Below are positions 1 through 12,228 of a DNA stretch of 64,000 nt, piece by piece (within the stretch, counting starts at the first letter, position 1; every line of letters begins with the position of its first letter). The stretch spans positions 230,985,341-231,049,340 of the forward strand of contig OW240912.1 in assembly GCA_933207985.1 (NCBI GenBank), in the 5' to 3' direction. The notes beneath the pieces were generated by a model. The model did no database searches. It saw nothing but the letters and a program-made list of their open reading frames with translations, and had not been told where the DNA came from. A program made the translations under genes and the position numbers. This stretch comes from Pelobates cultripes (lineage: Eukaryota; Chordata; Amphibia; Anura; Pelobatidae).

Positions 1-304
1 TGCGGCCCACATAAACTTAAACCTTGTATGCTTGGTGTAAAGTGTGTAATGTAGTATTATCAGATATAATACTGTAGGTTGTTATCCATATAGAGGTGTA
101 GGGAGTTTGCCAGTGTGCAGTGGTTGTACTATTGTAGGGGCCCTACAAAATGATACTAATCACATCCTGATTCACATCTTTCATTGCACAGTGCCTTGTC
201 TGACCCCTGTGCTAGAATAGGGAAGTATTATTTTGTACAAGACTGCTTATTGTATTTAATTATCAGTACTGAATTTTTAATATCTAACTATCATGATAAC
301 CTTA
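1..304. other. No gene seen
   Basis: A+T-rich DNA upstream of the first piggyBac-like end. I see no coding similarity or repeat structure on either strand. Confidence 0.5.
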
Positions 305-317
305 TTAACCCCTTCCA

Positions 318-390
318 GACCGCAGACGTATCAGGTACATCAGACAAAAAAGGTTCTTATGGACCGCGGTCGTACCTGATACGTCCGCGG
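318..390. repeat. Subterminal hairpin of piggyBac-like element
   Basis: Imperfect inverted repeat: the left arm GACCGCAGACGTATCAGGTAC (shortened here: GACCGCAGACGTATCAGG) pairs with the right arm CCTGATACGTCCGCGG-type sequence across a short A-rich loop. Subterminal inverted repeats next to the TTAA-adjacent end are usual for piggyBac-type elements. Confidence 0.6.
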
Positions 391-1119
391 CTAATTTGAG
401 TGCTGGCAGCGATCATGATCGCTTCCAACCACTCTGATGGTATTGCAGTGATGTCTCGATGTCAAGGCATCATGCAATACCTCTCCTTACTGCCAGGGTT
501 GCTCCACCAGCCGCCAGGCAGTTAGGCTTTAGATGATCTGCCTGTGCTGAGTGCCTTGAGGGGTCGAGGCACTCAGTGAAGAATTAAGAATTTTTTTGAA
601 AATAATAAAGAAATAAAAAATAAATATATAAAATAAATGTATTAACCCCCCTCCCACCCCCTTCCTAGCCATGTGGCTCCCAAGATGGTGCTGCCTCATG
701 GCAGTGTATCATGGGGCTTCTAGTGGTGTACCTGGCCTGCCTCATCATAGAGGCAGGCTAGGGACAACCAATCAGAGCTTTCCTCTAAAACAATTTTATT
801 CTAACTATGATCCCCATTTATCTTATCAGGTTAATTTTTGTAAATATTGACTCTGGTCAGTGTGGATCTCCCTCCCTCTCTTCATTTGTGTTTTAGTGAG
901 AGAGGGAGAGAGATCTGTTTTTTAGGTAGAGAGATTTAGGTAGTTTAGGTAGGGATTTGTAAAATCTTGAGACCCAAAGGCTCTTTTCAGAGCCATTAAC
1001 CCCTATCTTGCCAGTGATCACCATAATCACTGGCTCTTGCACAGCAGCACTTTTTGCTGTCTGTGTACTTTTTATGGGTTTTTTTTTGTGACAGATCGCT
1101 AAGTAAAGTTATTGTGATC

Positions 1120-1551
1120 ATGTCACAGGGGAAACAGAGGTCGTATAGCACTGAGGAGGCGTATGCCATCCTTGCGTTAGAGTCTGATGCATCTATGTCT
1201 GACTCTGACCCTGATTTTGACCTTGCCAGGTGCTCAGATATATCACTAGACACAGTGTCTGCTGCTAGTGATGTATCTAGTTATGATGTATCTGTGGTTG
1301 CTAGTCCCCCTGCCAGAAGGAGACGTGCTGCTCCAGCTGGCAGTGCTGCTGAGGAGTGGGTAGTGCCTCATCGTCAGATGCCAGATATCCCACCCTTCTC
1401 TGCAACTCCTGGCATCAATGTGGATGCCGCAGGATTTAGCCCTTGGCAGTTTATGGTGGTGTTTCTGGGTGATGATGTATTGGGAAACATTGTCGCCCAA
1501 ACTAATTCATATGCCCATCAGTTCTGTGCTTCTAAGCCTGAGTCTTTTTAG
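1120..1551 (+). pseudogene. piggyBac-type transposase, N-terminal remnant
   Basis: A 143-codon frame from ATG at 1120 (an upstream in-frame ATG at 1054 gives a hydrophobic extension unlike the family). The first ~50 residues are Ser/Asp-rich and acidic, followed by an RRRRAAP basic patch, as in piggyBac transposase N-termini. Residues ~90-143 contain the start of the DDE_Tnp_1_7 domain: an F..TPGI motif, a PWQFMVVFLGDDVL segment and TNSYAHQ, resembling the conserved 'PG...F...F.D.....I...TN.YA' block. The frame then stops; the DDD catalytic core is absent. Truncated and non-functional. The family assignment rests on motif recognition alone. Confidence 0.65.
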
Positions 1552-1619
1552 GCAAAGCAGCAATGGGCCCCCATCGTTGTGCACATGTGCGCTCACTCCG
1601 CCTCCCCCTGACACGCTTG

Positions 1620-1905
1620 CGCTCACTTCCCCCCCAACACACACAGACACACAGTTAAAAGTACTGGCACATACACACACTCTGGCACATACACACTGAC
1701 ACACAGATACACACATTGAAATGCACACTGGTACATACACTCAAATACACATGCACACACACACACACTAGCACATACATTCAGATACACACACACTGGT
1801 ACTCAGATACACACACATTGATGCATACACTCAGATACACACACTAAAACACAGATACACACACTGAAACACACACACAGATACACTCACATACTGACAT
1901 TCACA
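1620..1905. repeat. CA-rich microsatellite-like tract
   Basis: Irregular runs of ACAC interspersed with CTGGCACATACAC and CAGATACACAC units. The long apparent reading frames here are low-complexity and not genes. Confidence 0.8.
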
Positions 1906-2029
1906 GAAGTCATACTTTATAGATTTGATTGTGTGCGTGATTTCCAGGATATTGTGTATGATCTGCGGGAGTCAGGGAGCCGCACTCAACATGCGAGAGT
2001 CTCCCGGAACTACCGGGAGACTTGGGATG

Positions 2030-2310
2030 TCTGGTATTAGGCAGTATGTGTGTATGGATGTATGTATTAGGCAGTGTGCGTGTATAGGTGTATGTATTAG
2101 GCAATATATGTATTGTGCAATATGTGTGTGCAGATGGATGTATTAGGCAGTATGTGTGTATGGATGTAAGTATTTATCAGTGTGCATGTATTAGGCAGTG
2201 TGCATTTATGGGTCTATGTACTAGGCAATTTGTGTGTATGTATTGGGCAATATGTGTGTATAAATGTATGGATGGATGGATGTATTAAGCAGTGTGTGTG
2301 TATGTATTAG
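2030..2310. repeat. Irregular tandem repeat, TGTATTAGGCAGT units
   Basis: Repeated units of TGTATGTATTAGGCA(G/A)T(G/A)TG with variable spacing, probably a degenerated minisatellite of about 25-30 bp. Confidence 0.7.
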
Positions 2311-2812
2311 GCAATATGTGTGCAGGAGCAGAACAAGCAGAGAAGAGGCAGCGCAGAGCAAGTAGAGAGGAGCAGAGCAAGCAGAGAGGACAATAGCAGA
2401 GCAAGCAGAGAGGAGCAGAGAGAAGCAGAGCAAGTAAAGAGGAGCAGAGCAAGCAGAGAGGAGCAGAGCAAGTAAAGGGGAGCAGAGCAAGCAAAAGGGG
2501 AGCAGAGCAAGCAGAGAGGACAAGAGCAGAGAGGAGCAGAGCAAGTAGAGGGGAACAGAGTAAGCTGAGAGGAGCAAAAGCAGACCATGCAAATAGAAGC
2601 ACAGCATGCAGAGCAGAGCAAGCAGAGAGGAGGCAAAGTAAAGAGCAGCACCGCAGAGCAAGCAGAAAGAAGCAGAGCAAGTCGAGAGTAGCGGAGCAGA
2701 GCAAGCAGAGAGGAGCCGAGCAGAGCAAGCAGAGAGGTGCAAAAGCAGAGCATGCAAATAGAAGCACATAATACAGAGAGGAGGCAAAGCAGAGCAAGCA
2801 GAGAGGAGCAGG
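2311..2812. repeat. Purine-rich minisatellite (AGCAGAGCAAGCAGAGAGG)
   Basis: About 500 bp of 15-20 bp units built on GAGCAGAGCAAGCAGAGAGG with variants (AAGTAAAG, AAGTAGAG). The strand asymmetry gives Cys/Leu/Ser-rich frames on the minus strand that are artefacts of the repeat. Confidence 0.85.
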
Positions 2813-3370
2813 TATTGTGGCCCGTGGCCTCTGCCACATCTAGGTTCTGAGAAAAGTGAATTAGTTGCAGTGATTACAGCGAGTGGTGTGAGTTTGACAA
2901 AGGTTACTTACTCCTGGTTGCAGACAGTGAGTGGTATGACAGTGGCACTTACTCCAGAGATTGCAGACAGTGCTGTGGCAATGTCAGCCTACTTACCAGA
3001 GATTGCAGGCAGTTTGCAGTGTGGCCCCACATAAGGTGTGAAACCTTACCTACCTGAGAGTGCAGTTTGCAGAAGGACTGAATGAGTGGAGCAGACACTC
3101 CAGACAGTGGCACTACTACTGTAAGTAACGTGAACTTTAATTGAAGCTTTAGAGTAAATGATTTGTATGCACCCAGGATTCCATATTGTGAGCATGAGAA
3201 AGAAACAAGTAATTTTAGTTTGTGATGGTATAGTATTCACCAACTATAGGTCAGGGCACAAACTTTAGTGCCAACCATTTTTAGTTGTTCATGGAAGTAG
3301 AGCTAAATCTGCTCTTCTTACAGGACAAAATCATTTGAGTTAGCCTTTCAAAATACAACTTTGTGTCACT
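2813..3370. other. No gene seen
   Basis: Contains degenerate repeats of 'TTGCAGACAGTG' and 'ACTTACTCCAGAGATTGCAG' (2880-3060) but no coding similarity. Confidence 0.4.
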
Positions 3371-3380
3371 TTAACCCCTT

Positions 3381-3460
3381 AAGACCAGAGGGCGTACTAT
3401 TACGCCCTATTCTAAGCGGCTCTAAACGCCGCCGGGCATAATAGTACGCCCTCCGGTCTT
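3381..3460. repeat. Hairpin at TTAA-adjacent end
   Basis: AAGACCAGAGGGCGTACTAT is mirrored by ATAGTACGCCCTCCGGTCTT with a ~25-nt G+C-rich loop. Nearly perfect ~27-bp arms. Confidence 0.75.
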
Positions 3461-3714
3461 TTCATACTTACCCGGTCGCCTGCGATCCCATGCCGGCGAT
3501 CGCGGTTGGGGGGACTCCCAGGGAGCCCCCCGCGGCATGTCTGACCCCCTGGAAGCCCCCTGGCCATGTGAGAGTGAGGTCCTTGCGAGGACCCCACAAT
3601 CACATGGCCGGGTAGGCTGCCTGCTGCATTATTTGTAATGACAGGTGGTCCCCCTGCTGGCTGAAAATAAAATAAATAAAAGTTAATCAGTGTAAAAAAA
3701 TAATAATATATACT

Positions 3715-4110
3715 TAGATCATATATATATATATATTATATATATATAATTATTGTTATATATATATATATATATTTATATATAATATATAAAAAAAAAT
3801 GTAAATACGTTAAAAAATAAAATTAAAACAATAATTAAAACTAAATAATTAAAAAATATATAGATGTGTGTTATTTCGTTCTAACTGTATTGTGAAATTA
3901 ATATATATATATATATATATCAAAATACACGTAGAACGAAATAATATATATATATCTATATACATAAATATATACGTATATATCACTATATATATACCTA
4001 TATATAAATAAAAATATTTAAAAAAATTATATACATATATACATATATATACACATACGTATATATATACATATATTAATTCTACATATATATTTATGTC
4101 ATATTTTTAC
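3715..4110. repeat. AT-rich simple-sequence tract
   Basis: Several (TA)n blocks (3720-3785, 3900-3920, 3940-4080) separated by A-rich DNA. No gene. Confidence 0.85.
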
Positions 4111-4197
4111 ATAATTAGGTATCTTAATTAATTGCAATTAGCGGGACCTGCCTGACAACCCATGCCGAAAGTAAAAGGAATTTAATTTGCTAGCACT

Positions 4198-4505
4198 ATA
4201 TTTAACCCTATAACTTTCCAAGACACCATAAAACCTGTACATGGGGGGTACTGTTCTACTCGGGAGACTTCGCTGAACACAAATATTAGTGTTTCAAAAC
4301 AGTAAAATGTATTACAACGATGATATCGCCAGTAAAAGTGAAGTTTTTTGCATTTTTCACGCACAAACAGCACTTACACGGACGATATTATTGCTGTGAT
4401 ACTTTTTACTGTTTTGAAACACAAATATTTGTGTTCAGCGAAGTCTCCCGAGTACAACAGTACCCCTCATGTACAGGTTTTATGGTGTTTTCAAAAGTTA
4501 CAGCG
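4198..4505. repeat. Long hairpin, ~125-bp arms
   Basis: The left arm (4205-4327, including ACCATAAAACCTGTACATGG and GAAGACTTCGCTGAACAC-type sequence) is the inverted copy of the right arm (4378-4505, including GTGTTCAGCGAAGTCTCCCG and ATGTACAGGTTTTATGGTGT). The loop is about 50 bp. A few mismatches; both strands give spurious mirror-image reading frames. Confidence 0.8.
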
Positions 4506-4744
4506 TCAAATATAAGGCTTGCATTTTCATTTTTTTCATATTAAAATTCGCCAGATTGGTTAGGTTGCCTTTGAGACCCTATGGTAGCCCAAGATTGAAA
4601 ATTACACCTATGATGGCATACCATTTGCAATAGTAGACAACCCAAGGTATTGCAAACGGGGTATGTCCAGTCTTTTTTAGTAGCCACTTAGTCACAAACA
4701 AGGGACTGGAAATCTGAATTTTGTTAATTTTTAAATGTTCTCGA

Positions 4745-4750
<6 letters not shown>

Positions 4751-4817
<67 letters not shown>

Positions 4818-4819
4818 AC
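4751..4819. repeat. (TG)n(TA)n microsatellite
   Basis: A pure TG run passing into TATATA and then ACACAC. Confidence 0.95.
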
Positions 4820-4929
4820 ACATTTTTTGTAATTGCCCCCCTACTTCTGTCCCTGGCCCCCCATGTACCCACCCTAAATATGAATGCTGGAGATGCCACT
4901 GTTGATAACCTGCGAGGAACATTCACTAG

Positions 4930-5365
4930 CTAAGAGCCAAGGGGAACATTTGGTTGTTTTCGCACAGGAGCTCCTGAACATTGACCAGCCATGGCCTCTT
5001 TCGTGCTGGAACGGTTTTGGGCTACAACCTCATGGCCGGCTGGTCAAAATTTTATCCCAGTGGCGATTTTCTTACACCAAACGAATCTGAGCGTTATTTG
5101 GTCAACTCGGGCGTTCAGATCCAGGCTATCCAGGAATATGGTATATGTGGGGATGCTTTGTGGGTTTATGTGTATAAATAGTATGTAGTACTGTAACTGG
5201 GAGATAATTAAATTATCAATATTTTGACTCAATTATATCCCAGGCACAGAGATGCCTGGGAGAAGTTTATGTTGTTTTGTATGGAGACCCCATGCTTGGG
5301 GTCTTTGTATAAATTCTGTTTGCTTTGACCTAATAAATCAGATCTACTCTCAACATTCAGTCTCA
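4930..5365 (+). repeat. Possible LTR fragment
   Basis: The segment 5190-5365 has features of an LTR: a TATAAA box (TTGTATAAATTCTG, ~5308), a palindromic stretch (GACCCCATGCTTGGGGTC) just upstream, an AATAAA poly(A) signal at ~5332 and a following CT-rich stretch. Upstream 4985-5160 is G+C-richer than its surroundings and could be U3 or residual coding sequence. I could not define TG/CA ends, a target duplication or a second LTR, so this is tentative. Confidence 0.35.
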
Positions 5366-5769
5366 GCTAATGTATGGGGGGGAAAGCTATGTCAGCTATA
5401 ATCACTTCAACAGTTGGATCAAACTACTTAACACTGGAAAAGGGAATCCATGGCTTCAATACTCTGGTGGTCCGCCACATCGAGAAAGTCTTAATATTTT
5501 TATATTTAGATGTTTTTATGTTCTTGTCATATTGAAGCATGTGTTTATGATTGTAGAGACCGTTCTGGAGTGTTTGTGCTTCCTGATCATTGGGAACTGC
5601 TCACCAATCTACTCTATTTATTTATTGCAAATTAATTTTGTTTACAAATTAACTACAACCAGAGAGCTCACAATGCAGGGGCACAGGAAACTGTGACACT
5701 GCAAGCTTCTGAACAATGAATGCAGAGACTAACTCTCTGTATCCAGCGCTGAAAACCTGCCTTTCAATA
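5366..5769. other. No gene seen
   Basis: No repeat architecture or coding similarity recognised between the LTR-like fragment and the Tc1 element. Confidence 0.4.
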
Positions 5770-5986
5770 TACAGTGCCTTGCAAAATTATTCACCCCCCT
5801 TGGCATTTTGCATTTTTTGTTGCCTCACAACCTGGAATTAACATGGATTGTTTCAGGATTTGCATCATTTCATTTACAGATCATTCCCACAACTTTGAAG
5901 ATTTTTTTTTATTTCTTATTGTGAAGCAAACAACAAATAGGGCAAAATAACAGAAAAAATGTGCAAAACTATTCACCCCCCTAAAG

Positions 5987-6986
<1,000 letters not shown>

Positions 6987-7345
6987 GGCAGTGTTTAGTT
7001 AGTGGTGCCTCTTGTTTAGGTGTTGCTGCCTCTGGGGCCTTTCAAAAAATGTGTGTATATATAATGACAGTTCATGTGACACTTAGATTGCACACAGGTG
7101 GACATCATTTCACTAATTATGTGACTTCTGAAGGTTATTGGTTGCACCAGAGCTTTTTATGGGCTTCATAACAAAGGGGGTGAATACAAACGCACATGCT
7201 AATTTTCTGTTTTCTATTTCTAAAAATTTGTTTTATGGATATATTTTTCTCACTTCACTTCACCGACTTAGACTATTGTGATCCATCACATAAAATCCAT
7301 GTGATCCATCACATAAAATTCAGATTAATAAAACATTGAACTTAA

Positions 7346-7892
7346 AGGGACACTATAGTCACCTGAACAACTTTAGCTTAATGAAGCAGTTTTGGTGTAT
7401 AGAACATGCCCTGGCATCCTCACTGCTCAATCCTCTGCCATTTAGGAGTTAAATCCCTTTGTTTATGAACCCTAGTCACACCTCCCTGCATGTGACTTGC
7501 ACAGCCTTCCATAAACACTTCCTGTAAAGAGAGCCCTATTTAGGCTTTCTTTATTGCAAGTTCTGTTTAATTAAGATTTTCTTATCCCCTGCTATGTTAA
7601 TAGCTTGCTAGACCCTGCAAGAGCCTCCTGTATGTGATTAAATTTCAATTTAGAGATTGAGATACAATTATTTAAGGTAAATTACATCTGTTTGAAAGTG
7701 AGACCAGTTTTTTTTTTCTTGCAGGCTCTGTCAATCATAGCCAGGGGAGGTGTGGCTAGGGCTGCATAAACAGAAACAAAGTGATGTAACTCCTAAATGA
7801 CAGTGAATTGAGCAGTGAAATTGCAGGGGAATGATCTATACACTAAAACTGCTTTATTTAGATAAAGTAATTTAGGTGACTATTGTGTTCCT
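7346..7892. mobile_element. TTAA-flanked MITE inserted in Tc1 element
   Basis: The 547-bp insert is flanked by TTAA on both sides (7342-7345, 7893-7896), the target duplication of piggyBac-type transposition. Long terminal inverted repeats: left AGGGACACTATAGTCACC... and right the inverse of AGGAACACAATAGTCACC, continuing for ~50 bp (TTTAGCTTAATGAAGCAGTTTTG versus TTTATCTAAATAAAGCAGTTTTAG). No coding capacity. Related fragments occur at 29880-30060 and 51329-51420. Confidence 0.85.
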
Positions 7893-7959
7893 TTAAGGCT
7901 ATAATGTAACAAAATAGGTAAAAAGTCAAGGGTAGTGAATACTTTTGCAAGGCACTGTA

Positions 7960-8655
7960 AATGGCACTTCCTGGTGAATATCTGCATTTTAAAGTAATAT
8001 GTTTCTCAAACCATAATTAAAGTATATACAGTGTTGTTACCACTCCCTATGAATTGTTATTTATTGTTATAAAAAATTAATAATAAACTCTAATAGTTAC
8101 ATTATGTCCTCCTCTATCAAGCTTTATTAGATAATGGCTAGTAGAGAGGACACGAGGACACATACAGAAATATATTGTGACTTGATAGCCCTGTAGCATA
8201 TTGCCAGGAGAATATAATAATCCCAACACTTGGATTTAATAGTAAGAAAGCTCATCTATGGTTAATATCAATCATCTGGTTCAATTGTGTTTTTCAATAG
8301 AGATGTATAATATTAGAGTCACAGCTAAGCAAATCATTGTACGTCTGTAGGGTGGCACAATATTGAAGTTGTGATATCAGGACCAGACTTATGGGTGTGC
8401 GAGTTGTGTGGCCAACATAGCTTGCACATGCCCCAGGGGACAGGTGTGACGGAGGTGCACAGAGCACTCCTATTAAGCAGGTTGTGCTATGTAACGTGGC
8501 CATGTGGCACCCAGGTGGAGGACTTCATTATCCTCTACCCAAAGAGTCTGATTAGGCAGCAAGAGTTAGGCTAAACAAGTGGGGGTGGGGCTAAATGAAC
8601 ATCAGAACGGAGCTAAATGGACAGCTCCTGTTTCCCCTCCAGCACTTAATGAAAA
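7960..8655. other. No gene seen
   Basis: Mixed unique DNA. 8360-8650 is less A+T-rich but shows no recognisable domain in any frame. Confidence 0.4.
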
Positions 8656-9048
8656 GAGGTAATTGTAACTGTGTGTGTGTGACTCTCTGTAACTTTGTGT
8701 GTGACTGTGTGTAACTGTGTTTGACTTTCTGTAACTGTGTGTGACTTTCTGCCTACAACTGTGTGTGTGTGTGTGTGTATGTATGTGTGTGTGTGACTAT
8801 CTGCCTCTAACTATGTGTGTGACTGTTTGTAACGATGTATGACTATCTACCTGTAACTGTGTGTTTGCCTGTAAGTAACTGCGTGAGTGTGATACTGTCT
8901 GTCTGCCTGTAAGTGTGTGTGAGGCTGTATGTATGTGAATGTCTGTCTATGTGCATATGTGACTGCCTGTAACTGCGTGTGTATGACTGTCTGCCTAAGA
9001 CTGTGTGTGACTGTCTGCACCTGTGTGTGTTTAGGACTGACTACCTGT

Positions 9049-9092
<44 letters not shown>

Positions 9093-9200
9093 CTGGGGTT
9101 GTGTGCACGTGACTTTTATTGACAGTGTATGTGTGTAATGGTGTGCATTTGAATGTGGGACTGTGTGCATGTGACTCTGCAAAAATACACACCTGCATTC
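8656..9200. repeat. TG-rich tandem repeat
   Basis: Units of TGTGTGTGACTGTCTGCCTGTAACTG with a pure (TG)n run at about 9050-9092. Frames on either strand are low-complexity. Confidence 0.88.
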
Positions 9201-9361
9201 TCACATGGGCCTACTTACATATTTTTAACTGTATTAAATACCACCACACACAGCCAATAAAACCAGCACAAACATCACACACAGTCATTACACACATAAC
9301 AAACATCACATACAGCCAACACATACCATACATATCACAGACAACCATCATGCCTATCATA

Positions 9362-10181
9362 AAAATAAAGAAAATTGGAAGCAGAAAGGATACACTCTTA
9401 CAAGGGATTAACCCTTCAGAAACTACAGCAGTAGTAAAAAATAGAGAAAGAGAGAGCAGATGAGTGTCCTCAAAATAAAATATAACTTTTAATATTGAAA
9501 CAAATTAAAATAATTTATGATAAATGTGGTGATAAATAGATCATATAAATCGGAACAAATGTATGTGCTAAATAAAATACTGAAGGATCGATTTGTTTCT
9601 AAATATATAGTGATAATGAACAAAGGAGGTCCTGTTCAAAAGTTTTCAGGATAAATCTCCAAATGGTATATGGAAAACCAAGTAGGTTTTCTAATACATT
9701 AAAGTATATATCTCAATATGTTAACAAAACTGAAACAGCCAATCCATACAGTGTTAAATAAAAATTGCTATAAGCATAGTGCTAGGTAGGATCCAAAACC
9801 TGCACTAGACTGTATAATGCAATGAAAGAAAAATTATTCTTCACTAATTAGCCAGCTCATACAGAGGGAGTAGAGATTCCTACAAAAATATGTCAAGAGC
9901 ATAAGCTCGTATGGCTAGTATAGGGCTACATATCCAAAAACAAAATCTACAAAGTCTGAAGTTCGTCTAAACAGACAGCAATACTGTGGTAAGTATATGT
10001 CAGAAGAGCCCTTTCCCCTCTGTATGAGCTGGCTAATTAGTGAAGAATAATTTTTGAACAGGACCTCCTTTGTTCATTATCACTATATATTTAGAAACAA
10101 ATCGATCCTTCAGTATTTTATTTAGCTCATACATTTGTTCCGATTTATATGATCTATTTATCACCACATTTATCATAAATT
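9362..10181. mobile_element. Fold-back insertion with 15-bp target duplication
   Basis: ATCATGCCTATCATA occurs immediately before (9347-9361) and after (10182-10196), indicating an insertion of ~820 bp with a 15-bp target duplication. Inside, an outer inverted repeat pairs 9510-9641 with 10052-10183 (~132 bp, near perfect) and an inner one pairs 9828-9868 with 10016-10056. In the right arm the inner and outer segments are contiguous; in the left arm they are separated by ~186 bp. The variable-length duplication and end inversion suggest target-primed reverse transcription (LINE or PLE) with an inverted end. No coding similarity. Confidence 0.7.
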
Positions 10182-10196
10182 ATCATGCCTATCATA

Positions 10197-10655
10197 CACA
10201 GACAACACACACACATTACATTATATTATTATGAGATTTATTACAATAAAATGTGCATTAATTTGTGTACATTTTTTACATTTTATAGTTTGAGAGTTCT
10301 GTGATACACTAATAAGCACATGACTGTGGGTTTTATTGTTGTAGAGCTTTGTGATAAACTGGTACACACCACATAGTACTGTGAGGGATTTTTGAAGGGA
10401 TAATCAGACCCTTTATATGAAGGGGGATATCATCCAGACCCCACATTCTCTAAGCCACTGTTGTCCTTTAACACCTCCTCAAAATACTTTGCAGGGAATC
10501 TCCAATGGAGGAGACTGACGCACCCCAAAGAATGCCTCACAACACATGTCAAGTGGAGGAGAAATCGGGTCCTAGATTCCTATCAAATAACCAAACTTAA
10601 CGTGTGAACTACCTATATCTAACCATACTTGCAATCGGAGGTTGATCATACATAG
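10197..10655. other. No gene seen
   Basis: A+T-rich DNA between the fold-back insertion and the LINE; possibly includes decayed LINE 5' sequence, not demonstrable. Confidence 0.35.
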
Positions 10656-10663
10656 TAGATAAA

Positions 10664-11730
10664 TAGTGCACTCTGGAACGCCCGTTCAATCTGTAATAAT
10701 ACTAAATCAACAGTTATACATGACCTTGCCATCTCTAACTCACTCACAATAATGGCACTCACTGAGACCTGGCTGTCCCCCTCTGATACCACAACTCCCG
10801 CTTCTTTATGTTTCGGTGGACTACAATTCTCCCACACTCCCAAACTCGACTGTAAAGGAGGCGGTGTAGGCATCCTTCTCTCCCCTCAATGTACCTTTCA
10901 ACCTATCCTCCCTGCTCCTGCCCTTTCCTTTACTTCCTTTGAAGTTCACACACTCTGCCTTTTTAAGCCCACTCCTTTAAGAATTGCCATCATCTATCAC
11001 CCACCCCTATCATCCTAGGCTATTCATTGAACACTTTTCTTCCTGCCTACCCCACTTTCTCTCCTCTAGCACTCCCTACCGCCTACTTGGGGACTTTAAC
11101 ATCCCAATCAAGAACCTCAACTGCCCTGATTCTTCCCGTCTGCTCTCTGTAACCTCCTCCTTGGCCTCACGCAGTTGTCTACTTCAGCAACTCATACAGC
11201 AGGAAACACTCTTGACCTCATCTTCACCAATCTCTGTACCACCTCTAATCTATCCACTGTTCCATTTCCTTTTTCTGACCACCCTCTGCTAACATTTGAC
11301 ATCAGCATACCCCGTACACCAATTTCACCACCCTCCAATCTCGCAGAAACCTCAACTGCCTTGATCTCCAGCATTTCTCCACCAAACTCCAAATTCTCCT
11401 TTTACCCATCTCAAATCTAACTCGCCCTAACTCTGCAACCTCACTCTACAACTCTCTCCTCTCAACTTGACATTATGGCACCTCCTACAGTTAAACACAG
11501 CAAAATGTTCTAGAACTGCTGAACGCTGCTGGAGAAAGTCTCACTTTGCATCTGACTTCCTCCACTATAAATTTATGCTGCGCTCCTCCAGCTTGGCTCT
11601 TTCCACTGCAAAAGTAAATTACTTTAACACCCTCATAAGTACACTGTTCCATCAACCCAAACACCTATTTCACACTTTTGATGCTCTTCTTCACCCTTTT
11701 ACTCCCCCTCATTTTACCACCTTGCCTGCC
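10664..11730 (+). pseudogene. LINE apurinic endonuclease domain, broken
   Basis: Begins in the LWNARS motif of the LINE endonuclease, followed by TIMALTETWLSPSDTT (the catalytic-glutamate block), GGGVGILLSP, IIYHPP and a FNIPI segment corresponding to GDFN (the sequence reads LLGDFNIPIKN at ~11090). Frames shift at about 11010 and 11170 and again near 11430, so the protein cannot be made. After 11470 the sequence corresponds to the linker before reverse transcriptase (CWRKSHFASDF). The linker is cut by the solo LTR at 11733 and resumes at 12229. Confidence 0.8.
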
Positions 11731-11732
11731 AC

Positions 11733-12228
11733 TGTCAGGATTACAGAATGATCCAGCACGTAGAATTGTATAACACAGAGGACTGATAGGTAACGTATAC
11801 CGGACCTTAGAATGGCCGGACTAACGTACCAAAGAATAGTCAGGAATAGCCGAGGTCAAGGGAAACAGAAAGAGACACAACGATAAGGAAAAGCCAGGAG
11901 TCAGGGATGCCAGAAAACAGGGAAGTCAAAAACAATGCCAAAGTCAAATAACCAGAATTACCAGAATCAATAACGCGCTCTCGGATAACCACAAGGGAAA
12001 CCATGACAGGGCACTGAGCAGGATGAGAACTGGGCCTAAATACCCCTCCTATAGATCTGATAGGCTGTAACCGGCCTTTGACCCCAAAGCAGTTACCAGG
12101 TTCCCATCTGCATAATTGCTGCTCAGCATTAACCCTTCTGTGGATTTGGTTGCTGCTCGGCACAAGTTTTCCTGTGTGGACAGTAAATGTCGTTAACCAC
12201 ATTTTTATAAGCGGATGAATACGTGACA
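11733..12228. mobile_element. Probable solo LTR in the LINE
   Basis: A 496-bp insert beginning TGTCAGGATT and ending ACGTGACA, i.e. 5'-TG...CA-3' with a 5-bp terminal inverted repeat (TGTCA/TGACA), flanked by the 5-bp duplication GCCAC (11728-11732 and 12229-12233). TG/CA ends with a 5-bp duplication are the signature of a Ty3/gypsy or retroviral LTR left by recombination. No primer site, no internal coding sequence. The minus-strand frame running through it is not similar to any protein I recognise. Confidence 0.65.

Larger units (their letters stand above)
305..1560 (+). mobile_element. piggyBac-like element, 5' part
   Basis: The segment begins with TTAA (305-308), the obligatory target of piggyBac-family transposons, followed by CCCCTTCCAGACCGC and a subterminal hairpin. 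A piggyBac-type transposase start lies about 0.8 kb inside. No matching right terminus (inverted copy ending AGGGGTTAA) is visible downstream; the reading frame stops and passes into CA-rich microsatellite at about 1620. I read this as a truncated copy. The same opening pattern (TTAACCCCTT plus hairpin) occurs at 3371, so the family is present at least twice. Confidence 0.6.
3371..4740 (+). mobile_element. piggyBac-like non-autonomous element (left end)
   Basis: Starts with TTAACCCCTTAAGACC at 3371, then a strong hairpin (3381-3460), then 400 bp of AT-rich simple sequence and a larger hairpin (4198-4505). No transposase similarity. The right end is not identifiable; the sequence grades into a TG/TA microsatellite at 4751, so the boundary is approximate. 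Assignment relies on the TTAA start and on the architecture shared with the end at 305. Confidence 0.45.

Noticed and set aside
2221..2839. Three overlapping long minus-strand frames rich in Leu/Cys/Ser
   Set aside because: They are translations of the AGCAGAGCAAGCAGAGAGG minisatellite in three frames; no domain.
8847..9182. His/Thr-rich and Val/Cys-rich frames
   Set aside because: Products of the TG/CA repeat.
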